Shown piece by piece: positions 1 to 11,433 of a DNA stretch of 64,000 bases (position 1 is the first letter of the stretch; each line of letters opens with the position of its first letter). The translations under genes and the position numbers were made by a program. This DNA is from Piper betle (Eukaryota > Streptophyta > Magnoliopsida > Piperales > Piperaceae). The stretch spans positions 1 through 64,000 of the forward strand of contig JAURVB010002082.1 in the NCBI GenBank assembly GCA_033002965.1, written 5' to 3'. The notes below the pieces were generated by a model. That model was not told where the DNA came from, did no database searches, and saw only the letters and a program-made list of their open reading frames with translations.

Positions 1-815
1 GTGGTTGTAAAAATCGGAATCGGTTTTCGAAGGAGTCGGAATCGGAATCAGAATCGGTCTAAATCGGACAGGAATCGGTTCAGTTGAATCGGCCTGAATC
101 GGTCCTATACAAAAATTTTAACTTAATCAAAATTAGTGGGTTATTAGTATAGAATATGTCATTCTGATGTAATTTTCATGTTATAATGTGTATTATATTT
201 TATGATATTTTTTCATATTTTTTGGATTTTTTTAAAATTATTTGGAGTTAGTTATTATTTTTGACTCGAGTCGGAGTCGAGTCAACTTTTAATTACGAGA
301 ATGCCACTTATATTTCATCCCTCGTTCTCCCCGCCGCCGCCCCGCCCCGCCCCGTCGCCGCCTCGCCACCCCTCGCCCCCTGTCCCGCCCCGTCGCCGCC
401 CTCGCCGCCCTATTGCCCCGTCGCTCCCCCCTCCTCGCCTTCCGCCCCGCCTTGCCACCCCGACGCCGCCCTCGCAGCTCGCCCGCTGCCCCCGGCCCCA
501 CCCTCGCAGCTCGCCCCGCCCCGCCTCGCCGCCCCGTCGCCTCCCTCGCCGCTCGCCCTCGCCGCCCCATCCCACGCCGCCGTTGCCCCCCAGCCCCGGC
601 CCCCCCCCGGTCGCCCGTCGCCGCCCTTGCCGCCTCCCCGCCGCCGAATCGGCCGATTCGAGCCAATTCCGGAATCGGCTCGAATCGGGTGAAATCGGCC
701 GATTCGCGGACCGATTCGAGCCTAGCCGATTCACGTTATTTTTAAATCGGATCGCCGCCGATCCGATTTAAATCGGCCGATTCCGAGTGGAATCGGCCGA
801 GTTATGCAACAGTGG
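1..815. repeat. GAATCGG-rich repeat with a C-rich core (probable MITE-like element, left end outside window)
   Basis: Positions 1-110 and 640-810 are built from repeats of 'aatcgg' and its reverse complement 'ccgatt'. Between them are an AT-rich stretch, a 'gactcgag' motif near 262-285, and an extremely C-rich block at 320-640 made of 'gccgcc/cccg' runs. The two GAATCGG blocks flanking a unique core look like the ends of one non-autonomous DNA element, but the left terminus is cut by the window edge and I cannot define a target-site duplication. The proline- and arginine-rich open frames across the C-rich block are composition artefacts. Confidence 0.5.
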
Positions 816-1429
816 TTTCCCTCACCCATTCATATTGGAAGAACTCAATTGTCAGTTTTGGCTTTCGTTTATCACACTAATAGTTGGTGTTTTGTATACC
901 TATGTGTGATTTCTGTCTTTTTCTGTAAAAATTTAATGAGGTGACTTCTAGAATTTCATTCATATTCTTCTATATAAAGGAGAACTCTATTGATGTTAAA
1001 CATAACATCATCTTGAGAGTTTTTTGAACATATTTGACTCATAAAGTGAGAGTTTGGAGAAGTTCTTTATCATTTCAAGTTAAAGTCGAGGACTTAATTT
1101 AATGTCTGAAGTTGATCTAATTTCTTGTGAGGTGTATATTAATTTCTCAATTTCTCATATATTATATTTCTTAGAAATTATATATTTCAGTATCTTATTA
1201 TTGGTCTGATTTGTATTAAGAGAGTTTTATCAAACGTTTATTCAATACTTGATTATAAAAAAATTTTAATTAAAATTGATCGAATAGATTAATTTTTTTC
1301 TTAATTTTAAAAATTTCATTAATTTTTATGTTGGTATCTCTTATTTATCTTATATTTATTTTTATTTCTTTTTAAAAAAATTTTCTAAATTATTTCTGTT
1401 AGAGTGTTTATTTCCAACATTTCTCATAC
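816..1429. other. AT-rich intergenic DNA, nothing recognised
   Basis: No open frame with coding character, no repeat structure and no RNA gene could be seen here. Confidence 0.5.
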
Positions 1430-2003
1430 TTCTCGAGCCATTTGGCTCATAGCCCCTCAATTCCGTCGCCCCCCATAACAGCGCCGGCCCGTCCGCAGGC
1501 GAAGAACCGACAAGGCAATGCAGCACCATTTCCCATCCACAAAACCCATCATACGCCATGGCCATCAAAATAGCCGCTTGCTTTCCTTTTTCCGCGAGCC
1601 ACCACCCTCGCCGCGAGCCGAGCGGCGTCGGAATCCCTCTCCCCTCCGATCCCCGGCCGGCCACCACCGAAGATCCAAACTTCGCCGTTCTCCTCCACGA
1701 ACGCGATGAGCAGCCGGAGGAACTCGTCGCGGGGGAAGGGTCTCGGGGCTGCGAGCTTGCGGCGGAGCTTGGAGGAGAGGCGGCCAGCGGAGGCAATGAG
1801 GCGGGCGTCGGCGTGGGGGATCTGCCAGCCAGTGAGGGGCCGGAGCGGGGCGGCGGCGGCGTCCGGGCCGTCGTCGGCGGGCTTCAAGAGCGGGAAAATG
1901 GAGTCGGGGTTGAGGATGAGGGGAAGGCCGCGGCAGTGTCGGAAGGGTCGCCGGCGGCGGCGTGGCCGGCGACAGCCTTGGTTATGAGCTCGAGCATCGA
2001 CAT
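1430..2003 (-). pseudogene. N-terminal fragment of a plant protein of unknown function, frameshifted and truncated
   Basis: Read on the minus strand from an ATG at 2003, the product starts MSMLELITKAVAGH and reaches ...DTAAAFP. The sensible continuation (LILNPDS, LLKPADDGPDA, LTGWQIPHADARLI, DEFLRLLIAFVEENGE) lies one base out of frame, as if one C had been lost from a C run near 1920-1926. A second shift near 1690 leads into a third frame, which carries EKGKQAAILMAMAYDGFCGWEMVLHC. Coding-like sequence stops near 1430 and is followed by AT-rich DNA. The order of motifs over three frames suggests a once-continuous exon. I cannot name the family. An assembly error could explain one homopolymer shift but not two shifts plus truncation. 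The region is much more GC-rich than its surroundings. Confidence 0.55.
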
Positions 2004-2079
2004 GGGTTGTGAAATTAGGGGTTGGGGGGATTTGAGGGTTTTGTGGGGAAAAAATAAGATTTTAGGCGTATAGAGGATG

Positions 2080-3960
2080 TCGGTAGTGGGCCCATTTGTG
2101 ATTAGCAAATTTAAATCTGGTTTAGGGCTCACTTGTAAATAAATCTGATCCCATCGATCAGATGGTTCCGATATAAATACAAAATTCCATGTATTAAGAT
2201 ATTGTTATTGTTTATATCTTTAAATGATCTGATTTAAATAAATAATATTTTACATATTTAGATTATTAAAGATAAAATTATTATATTTATGTTTTATAAT
2301 TTAAAGTAAGTTTGTATTAATTTAAGAGATAATTTTTTTAATCCAATCAAGATATATTAAATGAATAAATGAATGAACTTAAAATTCAGATGTAGATATA
2401 AGTAGGCACAATTGGGTTAGAATTAAATGTTTTCAATATTAACATATTACTTTAAACCCATTTCCTTGTCCTTTTTTATCTATTATAACTCTAAACCCTA
2501 TTATTCGTTTGTACTATCTTTTCTGATAATTGGCAAGGTTCATTTTTTTAAGATTGTTTTCAATCTTTGAAATTTTCGTGTTTTTTTATTTTGTCTTCGT
2601 TATAAGTTTTTAGCTAACACTAATGAGACGAGGGATTTATGTACTATATTTCAAAATTTGGGATTTATGTACCATATTTCAATTTTTTTAGTGAGTTTGA
2701 TCTTATTTTAATTTGATTGTCATGTTATAGTTGGTTTTGTTAAAGATATTGTTTGAACCAACCGTAAATATTTGCATTCAATTCGATTCGACTCAACTCA
2801 AAATTTGGCATTTAAATACTTGATTCGAACTCAAATTTTACTAGTCGACTTTAAGTGAAGTGTTCAACTCGATTATAATTTGAACTCAATTCAAACTCAA
2901 CTTGTAACTTTACTCGAACTTAAGTCGATGGTATAATATATAATATCAAGTTTAAAACATTAATATATACTAGATTTAATACATTATTTTTTGTATTAAT
3001 TAGGTAAATTTTTATTTTATTTGCATGATTGTGATAAAAATTACTTTAACCGTTATTGTGGCATAAAAAAGCCTAACATGTTGGATGATTGGTGGAGCTT
3101 ATGATATACAAGAGGTCATTGGTTTGAACCTCATTCAAGTAAATAATATATATTTTTATCTTATGTGGATAGTCCCACATCCTTTGCTAAATCACATCCC
3201 CTATTTTCTACTTTTTATAAATGCATTCACCCCGCATATAATAACCCAATTTAAAAGTCGGTTTCGAGTTTGAATTGAGTTCATTTATGGCTTTGAGCCC
3301 AATCGAGTCGAGTTAATTTCGAGCTTGTAAAAATATAGCCATTTAAGTATACTCGAACTCAAACAACATTAAAATTATTCAAATATTAAGTCAATCTCAA
3401 TCATCTATATACAAAAGTTCGTTTCATCTCGAATTGAATCGTGTGATCCTCGAGTTGTTTGAATCAAACTCGGCAAATGTTAAAGCTATATTTGCTTAGC
3501 TCATTTAACAACTTTATTATTGTTAGGGTCAGATTTATAATTTTAAAGTATTTTTTTAAAAAGGAAAAAAACTTATAATTATATATGTATTATAATTAAA
3601 TATGTATTTGCCTCCTCTCACTTTTGCGGTTGAAAACTTTTATCTGTTTATGAAACGGTAATCGGCACTGGTAATAAGAGAACTTCATAATTCGGACACC
3701 ACGGCACAACAAGTAGATACTCGGACAGTCCGACAGACTGGTCGACTTCCAAGGAAGGTGGCCTGATAGAAAAACCAGAGCTTCTTCTCCAGCAGCAGTA
3801 TGAATCCAATCCTCCTTTGCCTTCTCCGATCGGAATCCGACCCCTTTCTCGCCTCCAATCGATGATCTTGTTCCTAAATCTTGCCCCGCCGAGCTGGAAC
3901 TGAGCTTGGCGTCGTAAAGTTGGAGCCTTTTTGCGTTTTTGTGGGGAGTTTTTGAAGTAA
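2080..3960. other. AT-rich intergenic region with degenerate 'tcgaac' repeats; upstream region of the membrane-protein gene
   Basis: Positions 2755-2930 and 3250-3480 are rich in variants of 'ttcgaactcaa' and 'gagtcgagtt', typical of a decayed non-autonomous transposon. No terminal repeats could be fixed. Positions 3600-3960 should contain the promoter and 5' leader of the gene starting at 3963. I see no clear TATA box there. Confidence 0.4.
3075..3165 (+). repeat. Possible tRNA-derived SINE fragment (A-box and B-box-like motifs)
   Basis: The stretch 'gattggtggagctt' resembles a Pol III A box and 'ggtttgaacctc' about 25 bases later resembles a B box (consensus GGTTCGANNCC). This spacing is usual for plant SINE heads. 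No poly-A or oligo-T tail and no target-site duplication are evident, so this is tentative. Confidence 0.25.
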
Positions 3961-3962
3961 CA

Positions 3963-6900
3963 ATGGCGGGTGTGGCGATCTTGTTGGATATACTACAGAA
4001 GAGTTCGAGCTGTTTCCGGTAGGTCGCTGCACTCTTATGGCTCGTTTGGGGCGAAGGCGGCGGTCTCCGCCGCCGCCGCCGCAGTTCTTTTGCCGCCGGC
4101 AGGCCTCTCAGATCAGGCTTTCTGTTTGGGTATGTGCTTGTTAGGTTTATTTTGAGATTTTGTAGTTTGATTGAGCATATTGTTTGAGGGCAATTGTGCT
4201 TTTGGAATTACTGTTACTTGTTTATTTATTTACTTTTTTAGAGTGTTGCTATGATTCACATTGTGTCTCTTGGATTCATGAATATTGAGAGCATGGTTTT
4301 TTCTGCTAGCAGGAAATTGGCCTTTGAGGACCTTGTTTTAGAATCTGATTCTTTGTATGAGCAAATTTGAGACGAAAAGCTCTTGCCTTCATTACTCAAT
4401 GGGCCTATTTTTTGTTTGTTGGATATATTGGAAATTGGCAACGTGGTTTGGGATACTTGTAGGAAATCGGGTTTGAGAATTGTGTTTTTTAATGTGATTT
4501 ATATCTGTGAAAATTTGAGACGAAAAGCGCAAGTTTTCATTCTCAATGTACCTCGTATTTGTTAATTGCATTCATGGAAATTGGAATCATTTTTGGACCA
4601 CTAATAAGAAATTGGCCTTGAGAACGTTGTTTTAGAGTTTGATCCTATATTAGAGAAAATTTGAGGTAATAACATCTAGGTTTTCGTTATTCATTGTACC
4701 TAGTGGTTGTTAATATGGAAATTGGCAACGTGTTTTAATTGACTAATAGGGCATTGGCATTGCGAACTTTGTTTTAAATTTTTATCTTATATCTGAGATG
4801 GTTTGAGACAAAAAGCCAAAGTCTTCAGTCTTCACTACTCAATGTACCAAGTTTTTGTTTCTTGGATATGTGGTAATTGACTAAATGCTTTGAGATATAA
4901 ATAGGAAATTGGGTTTGAGAACTGTGTTTTGGAATAATATTCTACATCTTGGAAAATTTGAGGCGAAAATCTCAAATCTTCATTATTCAATGACCTAGTA
5001 TATGTTTAGTTGGTTCATGGGAATTGGCGATATGGTTTGACCTACAATAGGAAATTGTGTTCGAGAACTGTGTTTGAAAATCCAATCCTATATATGAGAA
5101 AATTTGAGACAAAAGCCTCAAGTCTTTATTACTTAAATTAACCATTTATGTACAAAGCCTGCATCCTTCTTCCTCAAGTGGAAGCTTAAGTCTAAAATAT
5201 CACTGTTTTAAGCTATCACTGATTTCTGATAGTAGTTTGTTGCTATTGTTTGAGAGCGCTTGTACTTTTTTATAGGGTTTTGTCATGTTTTCTATGTGTT
5301 TATTGGGTATGCATAGAAATTGACAACATTGGTTGAGCTACTGAGTAGGAAACTGGTACTGAAAGCAATGTTCTAGAATCTGATTCTATATCCGAGAAAA
5401 TTTGACACAAAAAACTGTAGTTTTTATTATTTAAGCTAGCTTTTAGTGTGCAAGCTTTAGATCCTTCTTACTCAAGTAAAAGGTCAATCCTAAATTAGTT
5501 GCAAAAATTAGAATCAGAGCTGTTGACTCTAATGTCTAATGTGACGGTGGCTTACATCATCAAAAGATATAGAATAATTATGTAGGTTCGAAATAACTAC
5601 ACTGATAATTTTGCTCTTAATAATATCTTGAAGCTTCTTCACCTGGAAAAGTTTACTCTTTTCCTGGTGAATTTGTTGATGTATTGTGAGCTATCTGTGT
5701 AGAGGTAAGAGTTTACTTTTTTGTTTCTACTGTGGAGTTTTTATGTGAATATCAATTTCAGTTTTATAATTTTAATGGTCTTTGTTCTAATGCACAAATT
5801 TCAGAGATGGGGGAATATCGGTGGCTTATTGTGATGCTGGTGCTGCTTATGCAGAAGAGGACATCTTCAATTTACAGACAGCTTCTGAGAAAGTTTTCTT
5901 ACCTGATTATATAAAGTACAGTGCCAAAGAATATCCAGTGCAGTTGAAACGTTTGTTCTCTGCCTTTGGACTGAAGACATTCAGCTTGACGACATTGAGG
6001 GCCTTTTTGACATTTTATTTGCCCTTGCTGGAGCCTAAACATAAAATAGAGGATGACGATGATTTTCCATTTGATGCAGAAGAAGAAAAACCTGTTGATT
6101 TGGTTGATCCATTTCGAAAGTCCATTTGGCAAATAATACGTGAGGTAGTGTAATAGTTCATTTTTTCCCCTAAGGTGTTACACTTGATCCTGTCCTAATT
6201 AGATTTTGCATTTTTATTATTCTACTTTCTTAATAAATTGTTTTTGTGTTTTTTTAGGAAGTCATTTCATAATTAAATGATGGTTTTGATTAGGGGTGAG
6301 TATAATATGGTGAAAAACCGAAAACCGAATCTTACCAAAACTGCATTATCAATTAGGTTCAATTCTGAATGTCGGTTCATTTTCGGTAGGGTTGTAGACA
6401 AACCAAAATGCATACTTTAGTTAGGAACCTAACCGAACTGAATTATTGAAATAACCAAACTTTTTTAAAAAAATGTTCTAAAATCTATATTTTATGTTAA
6501 TTATCATGAAATTATTATGTTTTTATGATGAATTTTTATTTGTTTAATATCATATATACATTTAGAATTACTTATTAAACGATTATGTACACTAAAAGAA
6601 TGATATAATTTTGATTAAATAATGAAACAAATTATTATTTTTTAAATAACTTATGATGTAATTTGGTTATTCGGTTATCGAACTAATATTTCGGTTCGGT
6701 TCTATTTTGGAAGTAATTCAGTTTGGTTTCACTTATGAAATCTGGCTGCGAAACATAATTCAATTTATTTGGTTTTATCGGTTCATAACCAAGTTGACCG
6801 AATGCTCACCCCTAGTTTTGATGTTTTCCCCCTTCGTTTATGTGTTAAAACTATGAGATTGATTGTATAAATTGAATGCTTTATTCATTAGAAAGTAGTT

Positions 6901-9362
6901 TATATTGTTTGAGTATGTGACGCTTAAAGCCTTGAAACGAAGGGATAGTTTTTTTATGAAGACTTTCTTGCGATGTTTTGTAAAATCGGGATCAATAGAA
7001 CTAGTTGATTCGTATTAAAAATATGCTCATCATCGTTGTTGAGTTTCTACACATTACTATATGATGTGACAATGGATATGAGTGACATATTTAAAGGTCT
7101 CAGTTATTGTTCTGTTTAAAAAGCATTTCTACCTATGAGTGTCTTCTTGCTTGAATCCTATTTAATTGATGACTCTGTTGAGAAGGTTGTTCTGCTCTTT
7201 GCTTCTTATTATTTACATTAATGCTACTGCAGAGCACTGTGATCACAACTAGACGAGTGCTTGAAAGAGTTTCTGTTCATTATGTATCACAGAGGATGGC
7301 ATGGAAACTCCTCAAAGGTTGGTTGTCTTTTAAATACTTCATTATCACTCTTGTGCTGTGTAGTAGTCTGTTGGCTGTTACTATTAGTTAATAACTATGT
7401 TAGTATTTGGAGAAGTATTTGCTGTTCAAGCTCATTTATAATATCCATTGGATCCCTAATATACTTTTCAGTGGAATATGGACTTGATTGTACCATGTTT
7501 TTGTTCAAAGTTATGAATGCTACACAGTTTGAAAATTCTGACCCATGGTTCTTGTAGGTTAAAAACTAAATCAAATTCTGGCTGCCCTAGCTAAGTATAT
7601 ATATGACGGTTCATCATCATCATCATTCATCCACCTAATCTAATGATGTAAATTATTATGTATTCTCTTGTTTCCTATGACTGTTTCCTTTTTGACACAA
7701 ATTTTATTCCGTCTTTCCTTTGTGGGATAGTATTAAGAAAGCCTTCCGCGTAAAAAATTGCCACTTTATTGCTGTATGAGTTTTTTTTTTGGCATTGGTT
7801 AATGTGGCAACAGTCAACTGTAACAAAAATTCCATGTTGCAATTTCGCTGGAAGTGTCTGTGGTTATGTGTGTGTGTGTTTATTTTTTATTTTTTGAATG
7901 TAATTAAGTATCTATAGTTATTTTGATGCTGTTTGATCCCTTAATGTTATACTGTTTTTCTCATTTTACTCTTTAGTTACTTTTTCTTTTGCTTTTCCTT
8001 GTTTTCTTCCCTGATCAACTATTAGCTAAATTGTACTGTATCTGTACTTTGCAATACATTTTTAAAGGACCAACAAGTTGTAGGATGAGAATTGCTTTAG
8101 GGAAGGAGCTTTTGGCATTTTTCAAACAAAGGATGTTTGCTAGTTGTATGCTCCTCTCAAATGTTTTGCTTCTTTGGAGCTTATTAGTAGTTGCTGGAAT
8201 CTTTGCTTTGATGTCCAAGTTAACTTCATCAAAATTTGATCTTGAAAGTCAATGTTTCCAGATGTTCCTGGGTCAGCCATTCGCAAAGCACAAAGGGGAT
8301 GGCCATCAACAGTATACATCTATAGAGTCAGCAGAACAACTTTCAGAGGTAACTAAACAGTATTTACCATGAAATGACGTACAAGTTATATAGATCTGTA
8401 GAGTTAGTAGAACAACTTTCGGAGTTAACTAAACAGTATTTGCTATTCAATGGCGTGTGAGTTCCATCAGCTAATTGTTTCTGCACATCTTCCTGTTGCA
8501 GGTTACTTATTAGGTGTGGCTGCCTCATGGATTGTCAATGTTGGAATTGATGTCTACCGGTTCCTCAGAGCTGTCTTTGCTGAAAATGAAGAGGAAGAAT
8601 TTGACAAAACTGCAGAAGTTAAGTTGCTGGAAAAAAGATTGTTCAGTACTACAATCAGATGTGGGTCGTCGCTTATTTTTGCATCAGTTGGAGCTGGTGT
8701 TGGTGCTTTGCTTATCCGCCCTTCATTAGGCCAATGGATTGGTAAGTCGAGCTGTCAATCAAAAACTCAATCTATTTTGTCTATGGTGGGATACTGCGAC
8801 TATTGAACTTGGATGCATTATTATTCTCAATTGGGTTTTATATTCTAATGTATTACAGACATGTATCACAAAAGAAAATAAACATAATTTTTCCATATTT
8901 CAAAGATTTTGTTATATTGTTTCTAATTTGAATGAGATGGAAGTCATTTCAAGATTATATTCATACAACTAAATCTATTGGGAGAAAACATTGCAGAGAG
9001 ATAAGTGATTTTGAAAGGGAATGATGCTGAAATATAAGGACATTGAAGAGAGATAAATGTATTTTGGGGTGAATGTTTCAATAAACTATTTAGATGAATC
9101 TAGTCAGTAGGTTCACTTCTTTTCCCTGAGTGAAGTCTCCAAAACTATTTGGATGAATCTTGTCATTAGGTTCACTTCTTTTCCTTGAGCGAAGCCTCTA
9201 AGCAGCATTGTTTGTCATCTTTGAGTTCTTTGATATTGAGTTGAAATAACAGAATGTAAGATTAGCATGATCATGTTTTGAGCAGGATGTGCCGTGGGGG
9301 ACTGGGCAGGGCCCATCATTGTAGCTGTTTGCTTCGAGAAGATTCTTCATATCTCAATATAG
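3963..9362 (+). CDS. Conserved plant multi-exon membrane protein, function unknown
   Basis: Six exons in frame: 3963-4018, 5805-6144, 7233-7317, 8262-8348, 8502-8741 and 9286-9362 (stop TAG 9360-9362), giving about 294 residues. All junctions are GT-AG and the phases agree. The start ATG at 3963 reads MAGVAILLDILQKSS. Exon 2 carries VAYCDAGAA, LTTLRAFLTFYLPLLEPK and an acidic linker IEDDDDFPFDAEEE. Exon 3 has VITTRRVLERVSVHYVSQ, exon 5 LLGVAASWIVNVGIDVYRF and ASVGAGVGALLI, and exon 6 GPIIVAVCFEKIL. Several segments are hydrophobic enough to be membrane-spanning, with Gly-rich helices. A longer exon 1 ending at 4129 is in the same phase but contains an in-frame TAG at 4020, so the donor at 4019 must be used for a full product. 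The long form contains a frame-shifted Ala-rich stretch that looks ancestral. I think this family is conserved across plants but I know no assigned function. A possible poly(A) signal 'aataaa' lies near 9629. Confidence 0.65.
4308..5465. repeat. Degenerate intronic tandem repeat, about 7 units of roughly 135-155 bp
   Basis: Intron 1 contains diverged units starting near 4308, 4459, 4603, 4745, 4899, 5046 and 5310. Each unit has, in order: 'aggaaattgg', 'gaactgtgtttt', 'tatctgagaaaattt', 'gagacgaaaagc', 'cttcattactcaatg' and 'tggaaattggcaacatgg'. The left edge of the 10-kb segmental duplication falls inside the fifth unit (about 4919). Only the later units occur in the second copy (43,310-43,870). 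Confidence 0.75.
6291..6814. mobile_element. hAT-type MITE, copy 1, in intron 2 of the membrane-protein gene
   Basis: The ends are inverted: 'taggggtgagtat' at the left and 'atgctcaccccta' at the right. The element is flanked by a perfect 8-bp direct repeat gttttgat (6283-6290 and 6815-6822). An 8-bp target duplication with short inverted ends and no coding capacity fits a hAT-superfamily MITE. The interior is AT-rich with scattered 'cggttcggtt' motifs. The same insertion sits in the second copy of the duplication, so it predates the duplication. Confidence 0.85.
8313..8460. repeat. 74-bp tandem duplication spanning the exon 4 splice donor
   Basis: The sequence from 'tatacatctatagagtcagcag' through the exon 4 end and donor (8348/8349) is repeated 74 bp later (8387-8460) with substitutions. 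The second unit reads 'ggagttaac' where the real donor reads 'agaggtaac', so the duplicate donor is weakened. The gene model uses the first unit. The same arrangement is present in the second copy near 46,660-46,810. Confidence 0.7.
9083..9204. repeat. Two-unit tandem repeat, about 61 bp, in the last intron
   Basis: Two units beginning 'aaactattt(a/g)gatgaatct' and containing 'aggttcacttcttttcc' lie head to tail. They fall in the block of roughly 356 bp that is deleted from the second copy of the duplication. Confidence 0.7.
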
Positions 9363-10639
9363 ATTAGACATTATGTGAGCTGCAAGAAGGGGGAAGCATC
9401 CATTGCGAGGAAGTTATTCTAGCAATTCATTTGGTAGTTGTTTTTGTTTTTGTTTTTGGAGATGATTCATTCAGTGAACAGAGGGAACAACAGCAGGGTA
9501 TGTTATCACTGGCAAATATCGGTAATAAAGAGGCGGACTCCTCTTGACGCCGAAGCCCTGAAAGGAACACTCAGGCAACTGGTATGTAGTGATTCAACAA
9601 AAAAGGAGGATGCAAGGTTGAGGAGGTAATAAAGTGGAATTGGTTGCACATTTTGAGTCTCCTGTGTTATTCTGTTCTTAGCCTAAATCTCTTCATTTTT
9701 AGTAGAACTTGCAGCAATGCTTGATTTGATGAGACCACTTCGATTTAATAATATTAGCGGGATATTTCTTGTTTGAATTTCTTTGCTTTGATAGCATGTA
9801 TTAGCATTGTTTAAGATAGATATCTTTAATCATTATAAATTTTATTTCAAGGCCACTATCGATCAACCAATTTCTTCCTTTGTCTGTGCTTTGGGATTGT
9901 GCGAGCAGTGGCGGAGTTGTAGAGTCCCTGGTGGAAGTTAGTTTTTCACATAGGATGAAACCATTGACTACAGCGAATCAATTGAAATTTCTATACATCT
10001 AAAAGCTTCATTGAATTGCAAAAAATATTCTGATCAGAACCTAAAATAAGATAAACCATTGTTTTTGTGGGCAGAAAAAATGCATCTTAGCTTGCATTAC
10101 AAGGAAATTCTCAGTAATTGAATCAGTCATTCCTTACACGATACTATTCTCTGAAAATCATATGTTTCACTGACTAAACTCACAGTTATTGATTATCATT
10201 GACCAAAAAAAGTGGTAAATTCATCTGAGGAAGGTGCATTCCACAAATAAATTTACATTAGATAAATTTTTCGAGAAATGATTATATATTTGCGGTCAGC
10301 TCTAGTAATGTTAATCTAAAATGGGTAAAGTCAATCTAGTCATATAAATGTAATAGAGAACAGTATGTTAGCCTTTGACTTTTCACAATTCTATGCATAA
10401 TGTCCTCATGATCTATCTCACCAGATGACATAATATAGAGGTAAGAAGTGTCAATTCTATGAGATCAACAATACATAGGCATGAACCTTCCCTTATATTA
10501 TTTTGACCATTTCCTACCATAACTACCGGATACCAAATTTAATTCTGGATCAAAGGTAAATGTAGGATAAAGTAGCTTTAGTTTGATTAGCGGAGTAGAA
10601 ATCTTGAATATGATAGGGAAGTTCCTCATTTAATAGATA
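9363..10639. other. Intergenic region between the membrane-protein and receptor-kinase genes
   Basis: 3' flank of the first gene, then AT-rich DNA. No coding frame or RNA gene is visible. A near-identical stretch lies at about 47,300-48,640. Confidence 0.5.
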
Positions 10640-11085
10640 ATAATGATCTCCATTAGAGATAGATTTTGGTCGGACATGAATTGGATATGACTATATTTGG
10701 ATATGATCTGATCCAAATCCAAAAATTTGAACCTGAATCTAAAGATTACATTCATTTAATTTACCATATTAGTATCCGATCCGAATCCGCCAAACCCGTA
10801 TTCGACTTGCTTGAATAAAATAATATAAATAATATAATTTTTAATATTAAAAGTAGGGAAAATAATAAAAATAATTAGTTTAAATATTTTAAAATATAAT
10901 TTTATAAAATATCATCTATTCGGATCAAATATAGATTGGATCACCCCACACCCGAATCCGATCCGAATATTTTCAGATATATATTCGAAAAGTCCGAACC
11001 CGAATCCGGTCCGAAACTATTTTGGATTGGATACGGATAAGATTTATGGATATCGAATATCGAACCCATCCATAATATTTACTAG
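10640..11085. repeat. Degenerate repeat with 'ggatatg/gatccgaatcc' motifs (MITE-like)
   Basis: Both ends of this stretch are rich in 'ttggatatgga' and 'gatccgaatccg' variants around an AT-rich middle, as in decayed hAT-like non-autonomous elements. I could not find matching terminal inverted repeats or a target duplication. The copy at about 48,630-49,050 is equivalent. Confidence 0.4.
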
Positions 11086-11388
11086 TAGCTTTGGAGAAAA
11101 ATGGCCTCTATCAGTTCAATTCAGATATTTTGTGTATGCTACCTTAGGGATACATAATCAACCATATATGTGACGGATAGAGCATTCTTAAAAAAAAAGT
11201 TAGGATAAGTATACATCCAATCTTTATCAATAAAAAAAATGAAGATAGCAACACTTTTTATGTTTTAACTTTGAAAATGAATAGAGATAGCAACACAAGA
11301 ATTACTCCCTCTATCCTTTGAGAATAGGACATCTTACACAAAGGATGTCTTTTTTCCTCTAAATGTATACTTGGGGAGCCAAAACGTC

Positions 11389-11396
11389 TATAAAAA
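11389..11396 (+). promoter_or_regulatory. TATA box of receptor-kinase copy 1
   Basis: 'tataaaaa' lies 38 bp upstream of the ATG at 11434, implying a very short 5' leader. Just upstream (11303-11345), 'actccctctatcc' and following bases resemble a Stowaway-type MITE end, which would place a transposon remnant in the core promoter. The motif is conserved in the second copy at 49,367. Confidence 0.5.
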
Positions 11397-11433
11397 GACA
11401 GAAATGGGGTGAACTGTGATGCAAGAAACTCAC

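Noticed and set aside
261..771. Several overlapping Pro/Arg-rich open frames on both strands
   Set aside because: They lie in a C-rich low-complexity block where stops are rare by composition; no domain, no splice context.
3172..3232. 'agtcccacatc' followed by a TATA-like motif, resembling a plant snRNA promoter
   Set aside because: Spacing of about 42 bp does not match Pol II or Pol III snRNA promoters and no U-snRNA sequence follows; the word is also common in plant repeats, including the palindromic composite here.
7261..7557. 98-residue frame overlapping exon 3
   Set aside because: It reads exon 3 out of frame and continues into the intron past a good donor site.
7989..8372. 127-residue frame with hydrophobic segments
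   Set aside because: Mostly intron sequence running into exon 4 in the wrong frame; the true exon 4 frame joins exons 3 and 5.
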